Notes: generated by a model from the letters alone, not told the origin. A stretch of 64,000 bases of DNA from Clostridia bacterium BRH_c25 (GCA_001515955.1 LOES01000027.1:1-64000), one strand, 5' to 3'. Counted from the stretch's first letter, positions 1-8,919 are shown. A program made the numbers and translations.

Positions 1-36
1 TAAGGGGACTAACTCCTGAAAGATAGTAAGTCTGTC

Positions 37-50
37 GTGTTAATAAGCAC
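37..50 (+). repeat. right arm of a type B hairpin element (partial)
   Basis: The string GTGTTAATAAGCAC matches the right arm of the hairpins at 2993-3048 and 46648-46701. The left arm would lie outside or at the edge of the window, so only this half is visible. It is read as a truncated or partly cut-off member of the type B family. Confidence 0.5.
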
Positions 51-68
51 TGGATGAGTATAAAGATA

Positions 69-100
69 GCGTGCCGCAGTAATGCGGGACGTTATTTTTT
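69..100 (+). terminator. probable rho-independent terminator
   Basis: GTGCCGCA and TGCGGGAC can pair around a short GTAA loop, and a T run follows at 95-100. It probably ends a gene lying upstream of the window. Confidence 0.5.
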
Positions 101-159
101 GTGGTAATATAGCTATTGAAGAGTTTTTCTGTTATTATAATTGTGGCTTGGAATTAATA

Positions 160-214
160 TATATAAATCGCATTATTAAACAATTATGTGATGGATTTAG
201 TGTGAAACATATAG
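160..214 (+). repeat. degenerate type A hairpin element
   Basis: The loop and right arm (ATTATGTGATGGATTTAG, then TGTGAAACATATAG) match the type A copies at 14601-14754 and 45597-45646. The left arm here reads AAATCGCATTA instead of GTTTCGCACTA, so it is either diverged or a fusion of the two type A stems. Bases 1-472 hold no gene I can support. They contain this copy, the terminator at 69-100 and the element at 329-464. Confidence 0.55.
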
Positions 215-328
215 TACAATTGACTAAATTTCATCGACATTGAAATAATAGATATATGTTCAAACACATATCTGCCGCTGATTAATAAATATATAATATA
301 AGAATTATTGCGTTATATCAATATATAT

Positions 329-464
329 AGGTTGCGCTAAAGAAGGTTCAAGGAAGAATTATGCAACCTATGAAATCAAGGTATATGATTTTGCAATATT
401 TGAATTTCAATGTAAGATGTTTATTGCAAAACATATAGATGATTAGTGCAAAACATATAGGAGG
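329..464 (+). repeat. type C two-hairpin element supplying a leader and RBS
   Basis: A first stem pairs AGGTTGC (329-335) with GCAACCT (363-369). An ATCAAGG spacer follows at 375-381. The second stem pairs TTTTGCAATA (389-398) with TATTGCAAAA (422-431) exactly. The loop TTTGAATT is the one found in the other type C copies, although the stem bases differ on both sides. The 3' end GCAAAACATATAG is duplicated in tandem (426-438 and 448-460). The second copy runs into GAGG, giving the AGGAGG site 8 nt before the ATG at 473. Confidence 0.65.
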
Positions 465-472
465 TAATATTT

Positions 473-844
473 ATGGGACCTGGGAATCCATTTGACAGTT
501 TTATGTTTTCTGCTGTTCCGTTTTTTATATTTATAGTTTTCGCGATAGTCGTCATGATCTTTATAACATCTTTTGTCAAAGGAATCGGACAATATTTCAG
601 AAACAACAGCATCCCGGAGAAACATATACCTGCAAGGCTTGTAGGTAAACGTGTGCATACCTGGGGCGGGCATGGAAATATGAGTGCTCATACCAGCTAT
701 TATGCAACCTTTGAGACTGAGGCGGGAGATAGACTGGAGTTCCCTGTAGGCAGTCAATTTTCCGGGATGCATGTAGAGGGTGACTCAGGAATGCTGACTC
801 ATCGGGGTACAAGGTTTATCGGCTTTGAAAGAGAACGTATGTAG
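473..844 (+). CDS. DUF2500 family membrane-anchored protein
   Basis: A 123-residue protein. One hydrophobic segment (about residues 11-35) is followed by a soluble domain with the DUF2500 pattern: a V/A-x-K-R start, a TSYYATFETEAGDRLEF core and a closing GTRFIGFER. The family has no established biochemical role. By topology the domain is tethered to the membrane. The start is fixed by AGGAGG at 459-464, which belongs to the end of a repeat element. It is followed after 15 bases by the methyltransferase gene, so the two are probably cotranscribed. Confidence 0.8.
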   Translation: MGPGNPFDSFMFSAVPFFIFIVFAIVVMIFITSFVKGIGQYFRNNSIPEKHIPARLVGKRVHTWGGHGNMSAHTSYYATFETEAGDRLEFPVGSQFSGMHVEGDSGMLTHRGTRFIGFERERM

Positions 845-859
845 AAAGGGAAGTAAGAT

Positions 860-1876
860 ATGGGGAATAGTACATTTATTATTACTGCTTCAGCACAGTA
901 CCTTAGCCAGGGTCTCAGTGAACTGCAGGAGGCGGACGGAAGCGTAAGGGCCGTAAAGCTTCTGGATAATGGAATTGCAATTATAGAAACAGAGCAGGAG
1001 AAGCCTGGTTTTATCAGGTTAATAAAAATAAAGAGCCCAGTATTCATAAGGCATATAAATGCAGTAGATTATATAATAGATATAAAAGAGGCTGGACTGC
1101 AGAAGATAGCGGAAACAGTCGGAAAATATGCCGGTATGGCACCGGGGCAGAGGATCGCTGTTCAGGTAAGGAAAGGCTCGGGAGATTATCCATACAGTCC
1201 TTTGGATGTCAAGAACGCTGTTGATGCCGTACTTGCAGAAAGTATAGCTGCTGTTCCTGAGATCAAAGAGCCGGAGCAAATCATATCGATTCTGCTGTGC
1301 GGTGAAAAATGTTATATTGGGCTTGGCACTCCGGATGAAAATATCTCAGCATGGTCCGGGGGAATGATGCATTTTAAGAAAAGTGAAAATGACATTTCAA
1401 GGGCAAAATATAAGCTAATGGAAGCAATAGCGGTATTCCACATAGATATGAGAAGCTTCCGTTCCGCACTTGATCTTGGAGCTGCTCCCGGTGGATGGAC
1501 TTCGGTATTGTTGGAGCATGGGCTTCAGGTTACAGCCGTAGATACGGGAGATATGGATGACAGACTGTACAAATATCCGGGCTTCAGGTTTATAAAAACA
1601 AATGCTTCTGAGCTGGAGCTGGCAAAAGACAGCTTTGACCTGCTGACATCGGACGTAAGCTGGAATCCGAAAAATACTGCAAGACTTATAGTAAATGCTT
1701 CGGAATACCTGAAGGCAGGAGGAACTGCAGTGGTAACCCTTAAGCTTATGGGTGACAAAGTAAGGAAGACAATCAAGGAAGTGCTGGTTTTATATAAAGA
1801 GGTGTTTGAGATTCTGGAGGTAAGGCAGCTTTTTCATAATAGAGATGAAGTAACGCTGTATCTTAGGAAAAGATGA
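860..1876 (+). CDS. FtsJ/RrmJ-fold SAM-dependent methyltransferase (probably RNA)
   Basis: 338 residues. The C-terminal half (from about residue 190) is a Rossmann methyltransferase with motif I LDLGAAPGGWT. The K-D-K-E arrangement of 2'-O-ribose RNA methyltransferases can be traced as RAKYKL, SDVSWNP, TLKLMG and RDEVTLY. The N-terminal 180 residues resemble the substrate-binding region of RlmM-like enzymes, but I could not assign a domain with confidence. A 2'-O-methyltransferase acting on rRNA or tRNA is the best guess, with the target unknown. The RBS is AAGGGAAG before ATG 860. Confidence 0.75.
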   Translation: MGNSTFIITASAQYLSQGLSELQEADGSVRAVKLLDNGIAIIETEQEKPGFIRLIKIKSPVFIRHINAVDYIIDIKEAGLQKIAETVGKYAGMAPGQRIAVQVRKGSGDYPYSPLDVKNAVDAVLAESIAAVPEIKEPEQIISILLCGEKCYIGLGTPDENISAWSGGMMHFKKSENDISRAKYKLMEAIAVFHIDMRSFRSALDLGAAPGGWTSVLLEHGLQVTAVDTGDMDDRLYKYPGFRFIKTNASELELAKDSFDLLTSDVSWNPKNTARLIVNASEYLKAGGTAVVTLKLMGDKVRKTIKEVLVLYKEVFEILEVRQLFHNRDEVTLYLRKR

Positions 1877-1901
1877 GTAAATCTATAAATGGGGTGTTGA
1901 A

Positions 1902-2819
1902 ATGAAGGCGAAAAGACTGGAAGTCGGAGATACAATAGGAATGGTGGCTCCTGCCAGCCCATCGGATCGCTCAAAAGCAGAAAAGGCAGTAAAGTACTTG
2001 ACAGACATGGGATATAAAGTCAAGACAGGTAAATCGGTATACAGCAGCAGAGGCTATCTGGCCGGGGAGGATGAACTGAGAGCCTGTGACATTAACGGGA
2101 TGTTTGCAGATGACGGGATAAATGCTGTATTTTGTTTAAGGGGAGGCTACGGCTCACAACGAATATTGAATATGGTTGATTTTGAGCTTATCAGGAGTAA
2201 CCCCAAAATATTCATGGGCTATAGTGATATTACAGCCTTGCTTAATGCAATCTATCAGGAATGCGGACTTATAACCTTTCATGGCCCTATGGGAGGGGAT
2301 TTTGCGGGAGGTTTGGGTAAGCCCACAAAATCAGCTATGAAAAAGGCTTTGGAAAGCATTGACCCTATAGGAGAGCTGCCAAACCCGGAAATTCCGGAAG
2401 TTGTTGCTGAAGGCAGAGCAAAGGGAGCTTTGGTGGGAGGAAACCTTTCCATAGTCGCAGCATCCTTGGGTACACCTTACGAAGTTGACACCAGAGACAG
2501 AATATTGCTGTTGGAGGATGTTTTTGAGGAGCCATACAGTGTGGACAGGATGCTTACCCAGCTCAGACTGGCCGGAAAGCTTGAAGATGCGGCAGGAATT
2601 ATACTGGGCGACTGGGGGAACTCAGAGCCGGAGGAACCGGAAAAAAGCCTCAGCCTTGAAGAGGTATTCGAGGATATGTTCAAATATATTGCCAAACCGG
2701 TGCTGAAAGGCTACAAAATCGGACATTGCAAGCCCAACCTTACTGTGCCTATAGGTGCCGAGGCTTTCATAGACACCTGTGCCAGATGCGTCTGCATTCT
2801 TGAACCGGCAGTCAAGTAG
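1902..2819 (+). CDS. LD-carboxypeptidase, peptidase family S66 (LdcA/MccF type)
   Basis: 305 residues, the usual size of S66 serine peptidases. These trim the terminal D-Ala from muropeptide tetrapeptides during peptidoglycan recycling, or in the MccF branch cleave peptide-nucleotide antibiotics. Visible family signatures are VAPASPSD near the N terminus, the nucleophile serine in GYSDITALLNA, GGNLSIVAASLGT, the acidic residues of LLLEDVFEEPY and the C-terminal histidine in KIGHCKPNLTVPIG. There is no signal peptide, so a cytoplasmic recycling role is likely. The ATG follows a GGGGTG ribosome site. Confidence 0.85.
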   Translation: MKAKRLEVGDTIGMVAPASPSDRSKAEKAVKYLTDMGYKVKTGKSVYSSRGYLAGEDELRACDINGMFADDGINAVFCLRGGYGSQRILNMVDFELIRSNPKIFMGYSDITALLNAIYQECGLITFHGPMGGDFAGGLGKPTKSAMKKALESIDPIGELPNPEIPEVVAEGRAKGALVGGNLSIVAASLGTPYEVDTRDRILLLEDVFEEPYSVDRMLTQLRLAGKLEDAAGIILGDWGNSEPEEPEKSLSLEEVFEDMFKYIAKPVLKGYKIGHCKPNLTVPIGAEAFIDTCARCVCILEPAVK

Positions 2820-2840
2820 CTTGGAAAATGTGAAAAAATG

Positions 2841-2868
2841 TTGATAAAGGGAGTAGGTATGTTATAAT
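2841..2868 (+). promoter_or_regulatory. sigma-A-type promoter for tig
   Basis: TTGATA (2841-2846) and TATAAT (2863-2868) are 16 bp apart. Transcription would start near 2875, so the two-hairpin element at 2946-3048 falls inside the roughly 220-nt 5' leader of the trigger factor mRNA. Confidence 0.7.
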
Positions 2869-2945
2869 ATAAAGGATTAAAGGAATTCAGCTTTCTAAAC
2901 ATCAATGATTAAATAATAATCATTGTATGCTTTTAGATAATTAAG

Positions 2946-3048
2946 TTGCCCTTAGAAGCATTACTATATAGCAGCAGGGCACAACATTAAGGAAGTGCAT
3001 TATTAACATATTGAATTGTTTTAAAAATTGTAATGTTAATAAGCACTT
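2946..3048 (+). repeat. type B two-hairpin element in the tig leader
   Basis: Stem 1 pairs TTGCCCT (2946-2952) with AGGGCACAA (2976-2984), with two bases missing from the left arm. The spacer is CATTAAGGA. Stem 2 pairs AAGTGCATTATTAACAT (2993-3009) with ATGTTAATAAGCACTT (3033-3048), with one unpaired base. The same two stems and spacer occur on the other strand at 14620-14721. Confidence 0.8.
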
Positions 3049-3097
3049 AGTAAGCAAATGAAGCGCTTGCATAATTACATAATTAAGGAGGAAGCAC

Positions 3098-4384
3098 ATG
3101 AACTCGAAATTAGAAAAAATTGAAAACAATGTTGCAACATTGGAGATATCGGTTTCAGCAGAGAAGCTTGAGGAAGGAATAATGAAGTCATACCTCAAGA
3201 ATGTTAAGAAGTTCAATATAGCCGGTTTCAGAAAAGGAAAAGCACCAAGAAAGATAATTGAGAGACATTATGGAGAAGCTGTATTTTATGAGGATGCTAT
3301 AAATATAGTATGTCCTGATGCATATGACGAGGCAGTCAAAGAACACAATCTGGATACGGTTGACCGGCCTGATATAGACATAGTTGAGATTGAAGGCGGC
3401 AAAGGCTTGATTTTTAAAGCTGCCGTTACAGTTAAGCCTGAGGTTGTGCTGGGTCAGTACAAAGGAATAGAAGCAGAGAAAAAAGAGTATAATGTAACTG
3501 ATGAAGATGTAAACAAAGAAATCGATAAAATGAGAGAAAAGAATGCCAGATTGGTAGAAGTCACTGACAGGCCGGTAAAAACCGGAGATATTACAATAAT
3601 TGATTTTAAGGGCTTTGTTGATGACAAGCAGTTTGAGGGGGGCACTTCAGAGAACCATAATCTTGAGATAGGCTCAGGACAATTCATACCGGGTTTTGAA
3701 GAGCAACTTGTGGGCGCAGAGCTTGGTAAAGAAGTAGATATCAATGTTCAATTCCCTGAAGAGTATAGAAATGAAGAGTTAGCAGGAAAACCTGCCTTAT
3801 TTAAGGTTACTGTTAAGGAAATCAAAGAGAAGCAGTTAGTCAGCCTTGATGATGAATTTGCCAAGGATGTAAGTGAATTTGACACTTTGGAAGAGTTGAA
3901 AGCAGATATAAGGAATAAGAGAGAAGAAGATGCAAAAAGGCTTGAGAAGCAGCAGTATGAAGATGAAGTGATCAATAAGATTGTAGAGAATGCGACCGTA
4001 GATATTCCTGAGGTAATGGTTGATGCGCAAGTAAACATAATGCTGAGAGATTTTGATTATCAGCTTAGATATCAAGGATTGAATCTGGAAGATTATCTTA
4101 AATATATGAACATGGATATGGATAAGCTCAAAGAATCATATAAGGATACGGCAAAAGGCAGAGTCAAGAGTCAGCTGGTGCTGGAAAAGGTAGCCGAAGT
4201 TGAAGGTGTTGCGGCTACAGAGGAAGACTTAAGTGCAGAAATTGAAAAGACAGCAAAGCATTATAAGCAGGATTTGGAAAAATTCAAGAATACCTTAAAA
4301 GATGACGAGATATCATATATAAAGGATGGCATAATAATACAAAAGACTATTGATTTTCTCGTAGAAAGCAGTGTTGCAAAATAA
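3098..4384 (+). CDS. tig: trigger factor, ribosome-associated chaperone and prolyl isomerase
   Basis: 428 residues, full length for the family. The N-terminal ribosome-binding domain has the signature GFRKGKAP (residues 43-50). The central FKBP-type PPIase domain spans about 150-245 (GDITIIDFKGF, IPGFEEQLVGAE). The C-terminal part is the helical chaperone region. It binds nascent chains at the ribosome exit tunnel. An AAGGAGGAA site lies 6 bases before the ATG. clpP follows after 27 bases, and the tig-clpP-clpX order is standard in Clostridia. Confidence 0.97.
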   Translation: MNSKLEKIENNVATLEISVSAEKLEEGIMKSYLKNVKKFNIAGFRKGKAPRKIIERHYGEAVFYEDAINIVCPDAYDEAVKEHNLDTVDRPDIDIVEIEGGKGLIFKAAVTVKPEVVLGQYKGIEAEKKEYNVTDEDVNKEIDKMREKNARLVEVTDRPVKTGDITIIDFKGFVDDKQFEGGTSENHNLEIGSGQFIPGFEEQLVGAELGKEVDINVQFPEEYRNEELAGKPALFKVTVKEIKEKQLVSLDDEFAKDVSEFDTLEELKADIRNKREEDAKRLEKQQYEDEVINKIVENATVDIPEVMVDAQVNIMLRDFDYQLRYQGLNLEDYLKYMNMDMDKLKESYKDTAKGRVKSQLVLEKVAEVEGVAATEEDLSAEIEKTAKHYKQDLEKFKNTLKDDEISYIKDGIIIQKTIDFLVESSVAK

Positions 4385-4411
4385 TATCTTTCAATTTGAA
4401 GGAGGATACTT

Positions 4412-4996
4412 ATGAGTCTGGTACCGATAGTAGTAGAACAAACCAACAGAGGAGAACGTTCCTATGATATTTTTTCCAGACTTCTGAAGGACAGGATAAT
4501 TTTCCTGGGTGATGAAGTCAACGACGTTACAGCAAGCCTGGTGGTTGCACAGCTTTTGTTTCTTGAAGCTGATGACCCTGACAAAGAAATCAATTTCTAT
4601 ATCAACAGCCCTGGGGGTTCAATAACGGCAGGTTTGGCCATATATGACACAATGCAGTACATCAAGCCTGATGTTTCCACTATCTGTGTTGGTATGGCGG
4701 CCAGTATGGGGGCATTTCTTCTGGCAGCCGGGGCAAAGGGTAAGAGATTTTGCCTTCCAAACAGTGAGGTGATGATTCACCAGCCTTCCGGCGGAGCACA
4801 GGGTAAAGCGACAGATGTGGGTATATATGCTGAAAGGCTTATAAAGAGCAGGAGAAAATTGAACGAGATACTTAGTGAGAAAACAGGGCAGCCGATAGAG
4901 AAAATTGAAAGAGATGTTGAAAGAGATTATTTTATGTCAGCAGAGGAGGCAAAAGCATACGGACTTGTTGATGAGATCCTTGTTAAAAGAAGGTAG
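4412..4996 (+). CDS. clpP: ATP-dependent Clp protease proteolytic subunit
   Basis: 194 residues. The catalytic triad can be read as Ser98 (GMAASMGAF), His123 (MIHQP) and Asp172 (ERDYFMS). ClpP forms the tetradecameric peptidase chamber that degrades proteins fed by ClpX, encoded next door. The RBS is AAGGAGG. It lies between tig and clpX, with 14 bases to clpX, consistent with one operon. Confidence 0.97.
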   Translation: MSLVPIVVEQTNRGERSYDIFSRLLKDRIIFLGDEVNDVTASLVVAQLLFLEADDPDKEINFYINSPGGSITAGLAIYDTMQYIKPDVSTICVGMAASMGAFLLAAGAKGKRFCLPNSEVMIHQPSGGAQGKATDVGIYAERLIKSRRKLNEILSEKTGQPIEKIERDVERDYFMSAEEAKAYGLVDEILVKRR

Positions 4997-5010
4997 AGTG
5001 AGGTGAAAAG

Positions 5011-6306
5011 ATGGCTAAATTTGATGATAAGAAACAACTGAAATGCTCTTTTTGTGGAAAAAATCAGGAGCAGGTCAGGAGATTAATTGCAGGCCCAGGT
5101 GTATATATATGTGATGAGTGTATCGAGCTTTGCCAGGAAATCATTGACGAGGAATTTGACGAGGAACTGGATACAGAGCTGCAGGATGTTCCAAAACCTG
5201 CACAGATAAAGGAGTTTCTCGATCAGTATGTAATAGGACAGGACGAAGCCAAAAAAGCTTTGGCAGTTGCTGTTTATAATCACTATAAAAGAATAAATTC
5301 AGATTACAAGATAGATGACGTAGAGCTGCAAAAAAGCAATATCGCCCTTATAGGCCCGACGGGCTCAGGTAAGACATTGCTTGCGCAGACATTGGCCAAG
5401 ATGCTCAATGTGCCTTTTGCAATCGCAGATGCGACTTCCCTGACCGAGGCAGGTTATGTGGGAGAGGATGTAGAAAACATACTTCTGAAGCTGATTCAGA
5501 ATGCGGATTATGACATCGAAAGAGCGCAAAAGGGCATTGTATACATTGATGAAGTAGATAAGATAGCAAGAAAGTCTGAGAACCCTTCAATAACCAGGGA
5601 TGTTTCCGGTGAAGGTGTGCAGCAGGCTCTTCTCAAGATTCTTGAAGGTACTGTTGCAAGCGTTCCGCCTCAGGGTGGCAGGAAGCACCCTCACCAGGAG
5701 TTCATACAGATAGACACTACCAATATATTGTTTATCTGCGGCGGAGCCTTTGACGGCCTCGAAAAGATAATAATGAACAGAACAGGCAAGAAATCAATGG
5801 GCTTTGTTGCTGATATACAATCCAAGGAGCAGCAGGACATTGGAAAGATTCTTAAGAAGATAATGCCGGAAGACCTCTTGAAATTCGGACTTATACCGGA
5901 ATTTGTAGGGAGGATTCCAATAATAGTTACTCTGAATCCATTGGACAGAAAAGCGCTTGTGCAGATACTTACGGAACCGAAGAATGCTCTTGTGAAACAG
6001 TATCAGAAGCTTTTTGAGCTTGATAATGTGGATCTGGAGTTTGAGGAAGACGCGGTTCAGGAGATCGCACAGAAGGCTTTGGATAGGAAGACTGGAGCCA
6101 GGGGCCTTAGGGCGATTTTCGAAGAGACAATGCTCAATGTAATGTACGAAATTCCATCCAGGGATGATATAGACAAGTGCATAGTCACTAAAGAAGCTAT
6201 ATTGGAGCACATAGAGCCCAACATAGTGTACCTTGAGCCTGGGGCAAAAAAGGCTGTGAAGAAGCAGTCCAGAAAAGGTCAGAAAGCGCGAAAAGGTACG
6301 GCATAG
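5011..6306 (+). CDS. clpX: ATP-dependent Clp protease ATPase subunit ClpX
   Basis: 431 residues. The N-terminal zinc-binding domain carries four cysteines (12, 15, 34, 37). The AAA+ module has Walker A GPTGSGKT (115-122) and Walker [11 protein letters not shown]. The C-terminal tail is basic. ClpX recognises and unfolds tagged substrates for ClpP. Its end lies just before a hairpin terminator at 6317-6354, which closes the tig-clpP-clpX unit. Confidence 0.97.
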   Translation: MAKFDDKKQLKCSFCGKNQEQVRRLIAGPGVYICDECIELCQEIIDEEFDEELDTELQDVPKPAQIKEFLDQYVIGQDEAKKALAVAVYNHYKRINSDYKIDDVELQKSNIALIGPTGSGKTLLAQTLAKMLNVPFAIADATSLTEAGYVGEDVENILLKLIQNADYDIERAQKGIVYIDEVDKIARKSENPSITRDVSGEGVQQALLKILEGTVASVPPQGGRKHPHQEFIQIDTTNILFICGGAFDGLEKIIMNRTGKKSMGFVADIQSKEQQDIGKILKKIMPEDLLKFGLIPEFVGRIPIIVTLNPLDRKALVQILTEPKNALVKQYQKLFELDNVDLEFEEDAVQEIAQKALDRKTGARGLRAIFEETMLNVMYEIPSRDDIDKCIVTKEAILEHIEPNIVYLEPGAKKAVKKQSRKGQKARKGTA

Positions 6307-6316
6307 TATAATGAGT

Positions 6317-6354
6317 AAAACCGGTTTAGGATTAATTTCCGAACCGGTTTTTGA
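6317..6354. terminator. bidirectional terminator between clpX and the tautomerase gene
   Basis: AAAACCGGTT (6317-6326) pairs with GAACCGGTTTTT (6341-6352), with A and T tracts on both flanks. It sits between two convergent genes. Confidence 0.85.
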
Positions 6355-6356
6355 TT

Positions 6357-6713
6357 TTAGCTGTAAGTGATTCCTCCATACCAATTTTCAGGAGGGATTT
6401 CTATTATACAGCTGTTGATATCCTTTATTTCTATTTCTATGTATTTGGACACAAGACTGCAAACCCTCTGAAGCAGTGTTTTTTTGATTTCAGGGCTTCT
6501 TCCCGGATACATAACAATTTCAACATATACAAAGTTGCTGTTTCTGCTCTCATGGGCATTTCTAAGCTGTGGAAGAGCCTCATACAAAATAACCTGTCCA
6601 ATTTGCTCATCTATATTTAAAAGCTCCACTAATGAATTTCTGACTTCCTTTACCAATAAAGGCTTCTGGAAAGGAAGGACTGTTGAAGATATATGAATTT
6701 TCACAACCGGCAT
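6357..6713 (-). CDS. tautomerase superfamily (4-oxalocrotonate tautomerase-like) protein
   Basis: 118 residues from the chosen start. The mature protein would begin with proline after Met (MPVVKIHISS), the catalytic Pro1 hallmark of the superfamily. The start at 6713 is preferred over a longer frame because AGGAGG lies 7 bases upstream, directly at the end of a repeat element. The length fits tandem-domain or cis-CaaD/MSAD-like members rather than the 62-residue 4-OT form. The C terminus ends NWYGGITYS, a pattern seen in uncharacterised clostridial tautomerases. The substrate is unknown. It interrupts the otherwise collinear Clp/Lon block on the opposite strand. Confidence 0.7.
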   Translation of the reverse strand: MPVVKIHISSTVLPFQKPLLVKEVRNSLVELLNIDEQIGQVILYEALPQLRNAHESRNSNFVYVEIVMYPGRSPEIKKTLLQRVCSLVSKYIEIEIKDINSCIIEIPPENWYGGITYS

Positions 6714-6720
6714 TTTCGCA

Positions 6721-6842
6721 CCTCCTAGATATTTCGTGAAAAACATTTCACATTCATAATTCAAATTTCACGAAATGTTTCCTTGATTGTTATTGAATTC
6801 GCACTTCGCTCAATTTAAATACTGACCTGCGTTCAATATAGA
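6721..6842 (-). repeat. type C two-hairpin element in the tautomerase leader
   Basis: On the minus strand stem 1 pairs ATATTGAACGCA with TGCGAATTCAATA, followed by the spacer ACAATCAAGGAAAC. Stem 2 is exact over 11 bp: ATTTCGTGAAA at 6731-6741 with TTTCACGAAAT at 6766-6776 in plus-strand terms. The element ends in AATATCTAG and GGAGG, the RBS of the tautomerase gene. The rest of the 6714-7103 gap is AT-rich, with one further palindrome at 7040-7064. Confidence 0.8.
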
Positions 6843-7039
6843 TATATTATAAATTATATTGGACTATTTAACACTATTCAATTTACTATAAATATATTCT
6901 TAACCGCAATTGTGCTGTAAAATGTAAAATGTTTTCCGAAAAACGAATTGTACAGGATAAAAAAAAGTCATGGGCAAATAATACTACTGACGCAGCTTAT
7001 ATTGTAGGGCACATATTTAGGAAAGTCATACTTTTACAT

Positions 7040-7064
7040 AAGTATTTATAATATATAAATACTT
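7040..7064. other. perfect palindrome upstream of lonB
   Basis: AAGTATTTAT (7040-7049) and ATAAATACTT (7055-7064) form a 10-bp perfect inverted repeat with a 5-base centre, about 40 bases before the lonB start. It could be an operator or part of the leader. I cannot tie it to a known regulator. Confidence 0.4.
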
Positions 7065-7103
7065 CTTTCCATACGAAAATTCACATTTGAGAGGGAGGAA
7101 TAC

Positions 7104-8819
7104 ATGATGTCACAACTATTTATAGTCATTCAGCTTTTTTTTGCTGTTGTAATTGGGATGTATTTTTTGAACCTGCTAAGGGGCCAGCAGGGGAACAAGA
7201 TTGCTATAGAAAAGGAATCGCGAAAGGAAATGGAAAAGCTGCAGCATATGCGTGATATTCAGCTTACAAAGCCATTGTCGGAGATTACCAGGCCATCTGA
7301 TTTTAGTGAGATAGTCGGGCAGGAGAATGGTGTGAAGGCTTTAAGAGCTGCAATATGCAGCCCAAATCCGCAGCATGTGATAATATACGGCCCCCCCGGA
7401 ATCGGGAAGACGGCTGCTGCAAGATTGATACTGGAGGAGGCAAAAAAGATTTTCAATTGCCCCTTCCGGCAGGATGCAAAATTCATTGAGGTTGATGCAA
7501 CAACTGTAAGATTTGATGAAAGGGGTATTGCAGACCCTCTTATCGGCTCGGTGCACGACCCTATATACCAGGGAGCTGGTGCTATGGGAGTTGCCGGAAT
7601 ACCGCAGCCCAAAATAGGTGCTGTAACCAAAGCTCATGGGGGCATACTTTTCATAGATGAGATTGGAGAACTGCATCCTATTCAGATGAATAAGCTGCTT
7701 AAAATACTGGAAGACAGGATGGTGTACCTGGAGAGTGCATATTACAGCTCGGAGGACACCAACATACCCTTCCATATACATGATATTTTCCAGAACGGGC
7801 TGCCGGCTGATTTCAGACTTATAGGCGCTACTACAAGAGGCCCGGAATCAATTCCACCCGCACTGCGCTCAAGATGCCTTGAGATATACTTCAGGTCACT
7901 GACCCCTGATGAAATCAAAATAGTCACTGAAAATGCCCTTAAGAAAATCAAGTTTGAATGCGAAGAGGGAGTATCAGAGCTTATAGGAAAGTATGCGACA
8001 AATGGAAGAGAAGCTGTAAATATAGTACAGACAGCAGTGGGTGTGAATATAAATGAAAGTAGAAGCAAGGTCACTGTAAGCGATATAGAGTGGGTGCTCA
8101 ATAATGGACAATACAATCCGCGGCCGGAAAGGAAAATCACTGATGAGCCTCAGATAGGTTACGTCAATGGACTTGCAGTGTATGGAGCCAATATGGGCAC
8201 CCTTATGGAGATTGAAGCAACAGCAGTAAGTGCCCAGAGAGGAGCAGGCAAGTTGATAGTAACCGGAATAGTCGATGAGGAGGAGATAGGCTCCAGGGAT
8301 GGAAGAACCATTAAAAGAAAAAGCATGGCCAAGGCTTCTACAGATAATGTGCATACGGTGATAAAGAGATATTTGGGCATAGATCCCAGCGACTATGATA
8401 TACATTTGAATTTCCCGGGGGGTACGCCTGTAGACGGTCCTTCAGCAGGTATTACAATAGCAGTTGCCATATATTCTGCAATAACCAACACTTATGTGGA
8501 CAACAAAATAGCAATGACAGGAGAAATCTCGATAAGAGGAAAAATAAAAGCGGTGGGTGGAATTATACCCAAGGTGGAAGCTGCGATGCATGCCGGGGCA
8601 AAAAGAGTGCTGATACCCAAGGAGAATTGGCAGGAAATTTTCAATAGCTTTGAAATAGAAGTAATACCGGTGGATAGCATTGTAGAGGCTGTCAACATAG
8701 CGACAATGAGGCAGGCAGAAGTAAAGACCCTTACAGCACAGCCTGTGGAGGCGAATGTATTGGCTGCGACTCCAATAAACAACACCCCCTCAATACAGGC
8801 AATGAGTGATATAAAATAG
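7104..8819 (+). CDS. lonB: ATP-dependent protease LonB
   Basis: 571 residues. An N-terminal hydrophobic segment (about 3-24) anchors the protein, as in the sporulation-associated LonB of Bacillus and Clostridia. The AAA+ domain has Walker A GPPGIGKT (about 96-103) and the Walker B-type ILFIDEIGEL. The C-terminal Lon peptidase domain has the Ser447 (GPSAGIT) and Lys490 (IIPKVEA) dyad. It lacks the large N-terminal Lon substrate domain. The start is preceded by GAGGGAGGA. An adjacent second ATG one codon later is equally possible. It lies directly upstream of lon, the usual arrangement. Confidence 0.93.
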   Translation: MMSQLFIVIQLFFAVVIGMYFLNLLRGQQGNKIAIEKESRKEMEKLQHMRDIQLTKPLSEITRPSDFSEIVGQENGVKALRAAICSPNPQHVIIYGPPGIGKTAAARLILEEAKKIFNCPFRQDAKFIEVDATTVRFDERGIADPLIGSVHDPIYQGAGAMGVAGIPQPKIGAVTKAHGGILFIDEIGELHPIQMNKLLKILEDRMVYLESAYYSSEDTNIPFHIHDIFQNGLPADFRLIGATTRGPESIPPALRSRCLEIYFRSLTPDEIKIVTENALKKIKFECEEGVSELIGKYATNGREAVNIVQTAVGVNINESRSKVTVSDIEWVLNNGQYNPRPERKITDEPQIGYVNGLAVYGANMGTLMEIEATAVSAQRGAGKLIVTGIVDEEEIGSRDGRTIKRKSMAKASTDNVHTVIKRYLGIDPSDYDIHLNFPGGTPVDGPSAGITIAVAIYSAITNTYVDNKIAMTGEISIRGKIKAVGGIIPKVEAAMHAGAKRVLIPKENWQEIFNSFEIEVIPVDSIVEAVNIATMRQAEVKTLTAQPVEANVLAATPINNTPSIQAMSDIK

Positions 8820-8855
8820 TACACTCGTTGTGCTCAATGTCTTTAAATATATAGG

Positions 8856-8884
8856 TTGATAATTTTTATCCATAAAGATATAAT
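8856..8884 (+). promoter_or_regulatory. sigma-A-type promoter for lon
   Basis: TTGATA (8856-8861) and TATAAT (8879-8884) are spaced by 17 bp. Together with the absence of a terminator after lonB, this suggests lon has its own housekeeping promoter while lonB may be separately controlled. Confidence 0.7.
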
Positions 8885-8919
8885 AGACTAGACCATATAG
8901 TATTACAGGAGTTGATGAT

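Noticed and set aside
2993..3048. Rex or other redox-regulator operator in the GTTAATA palindromes
   Set aside because: Arms are 15-17 bp with loops over 20 bases and vary with compensation, which fits a hairpin element better than a protein site of fixed sequence.
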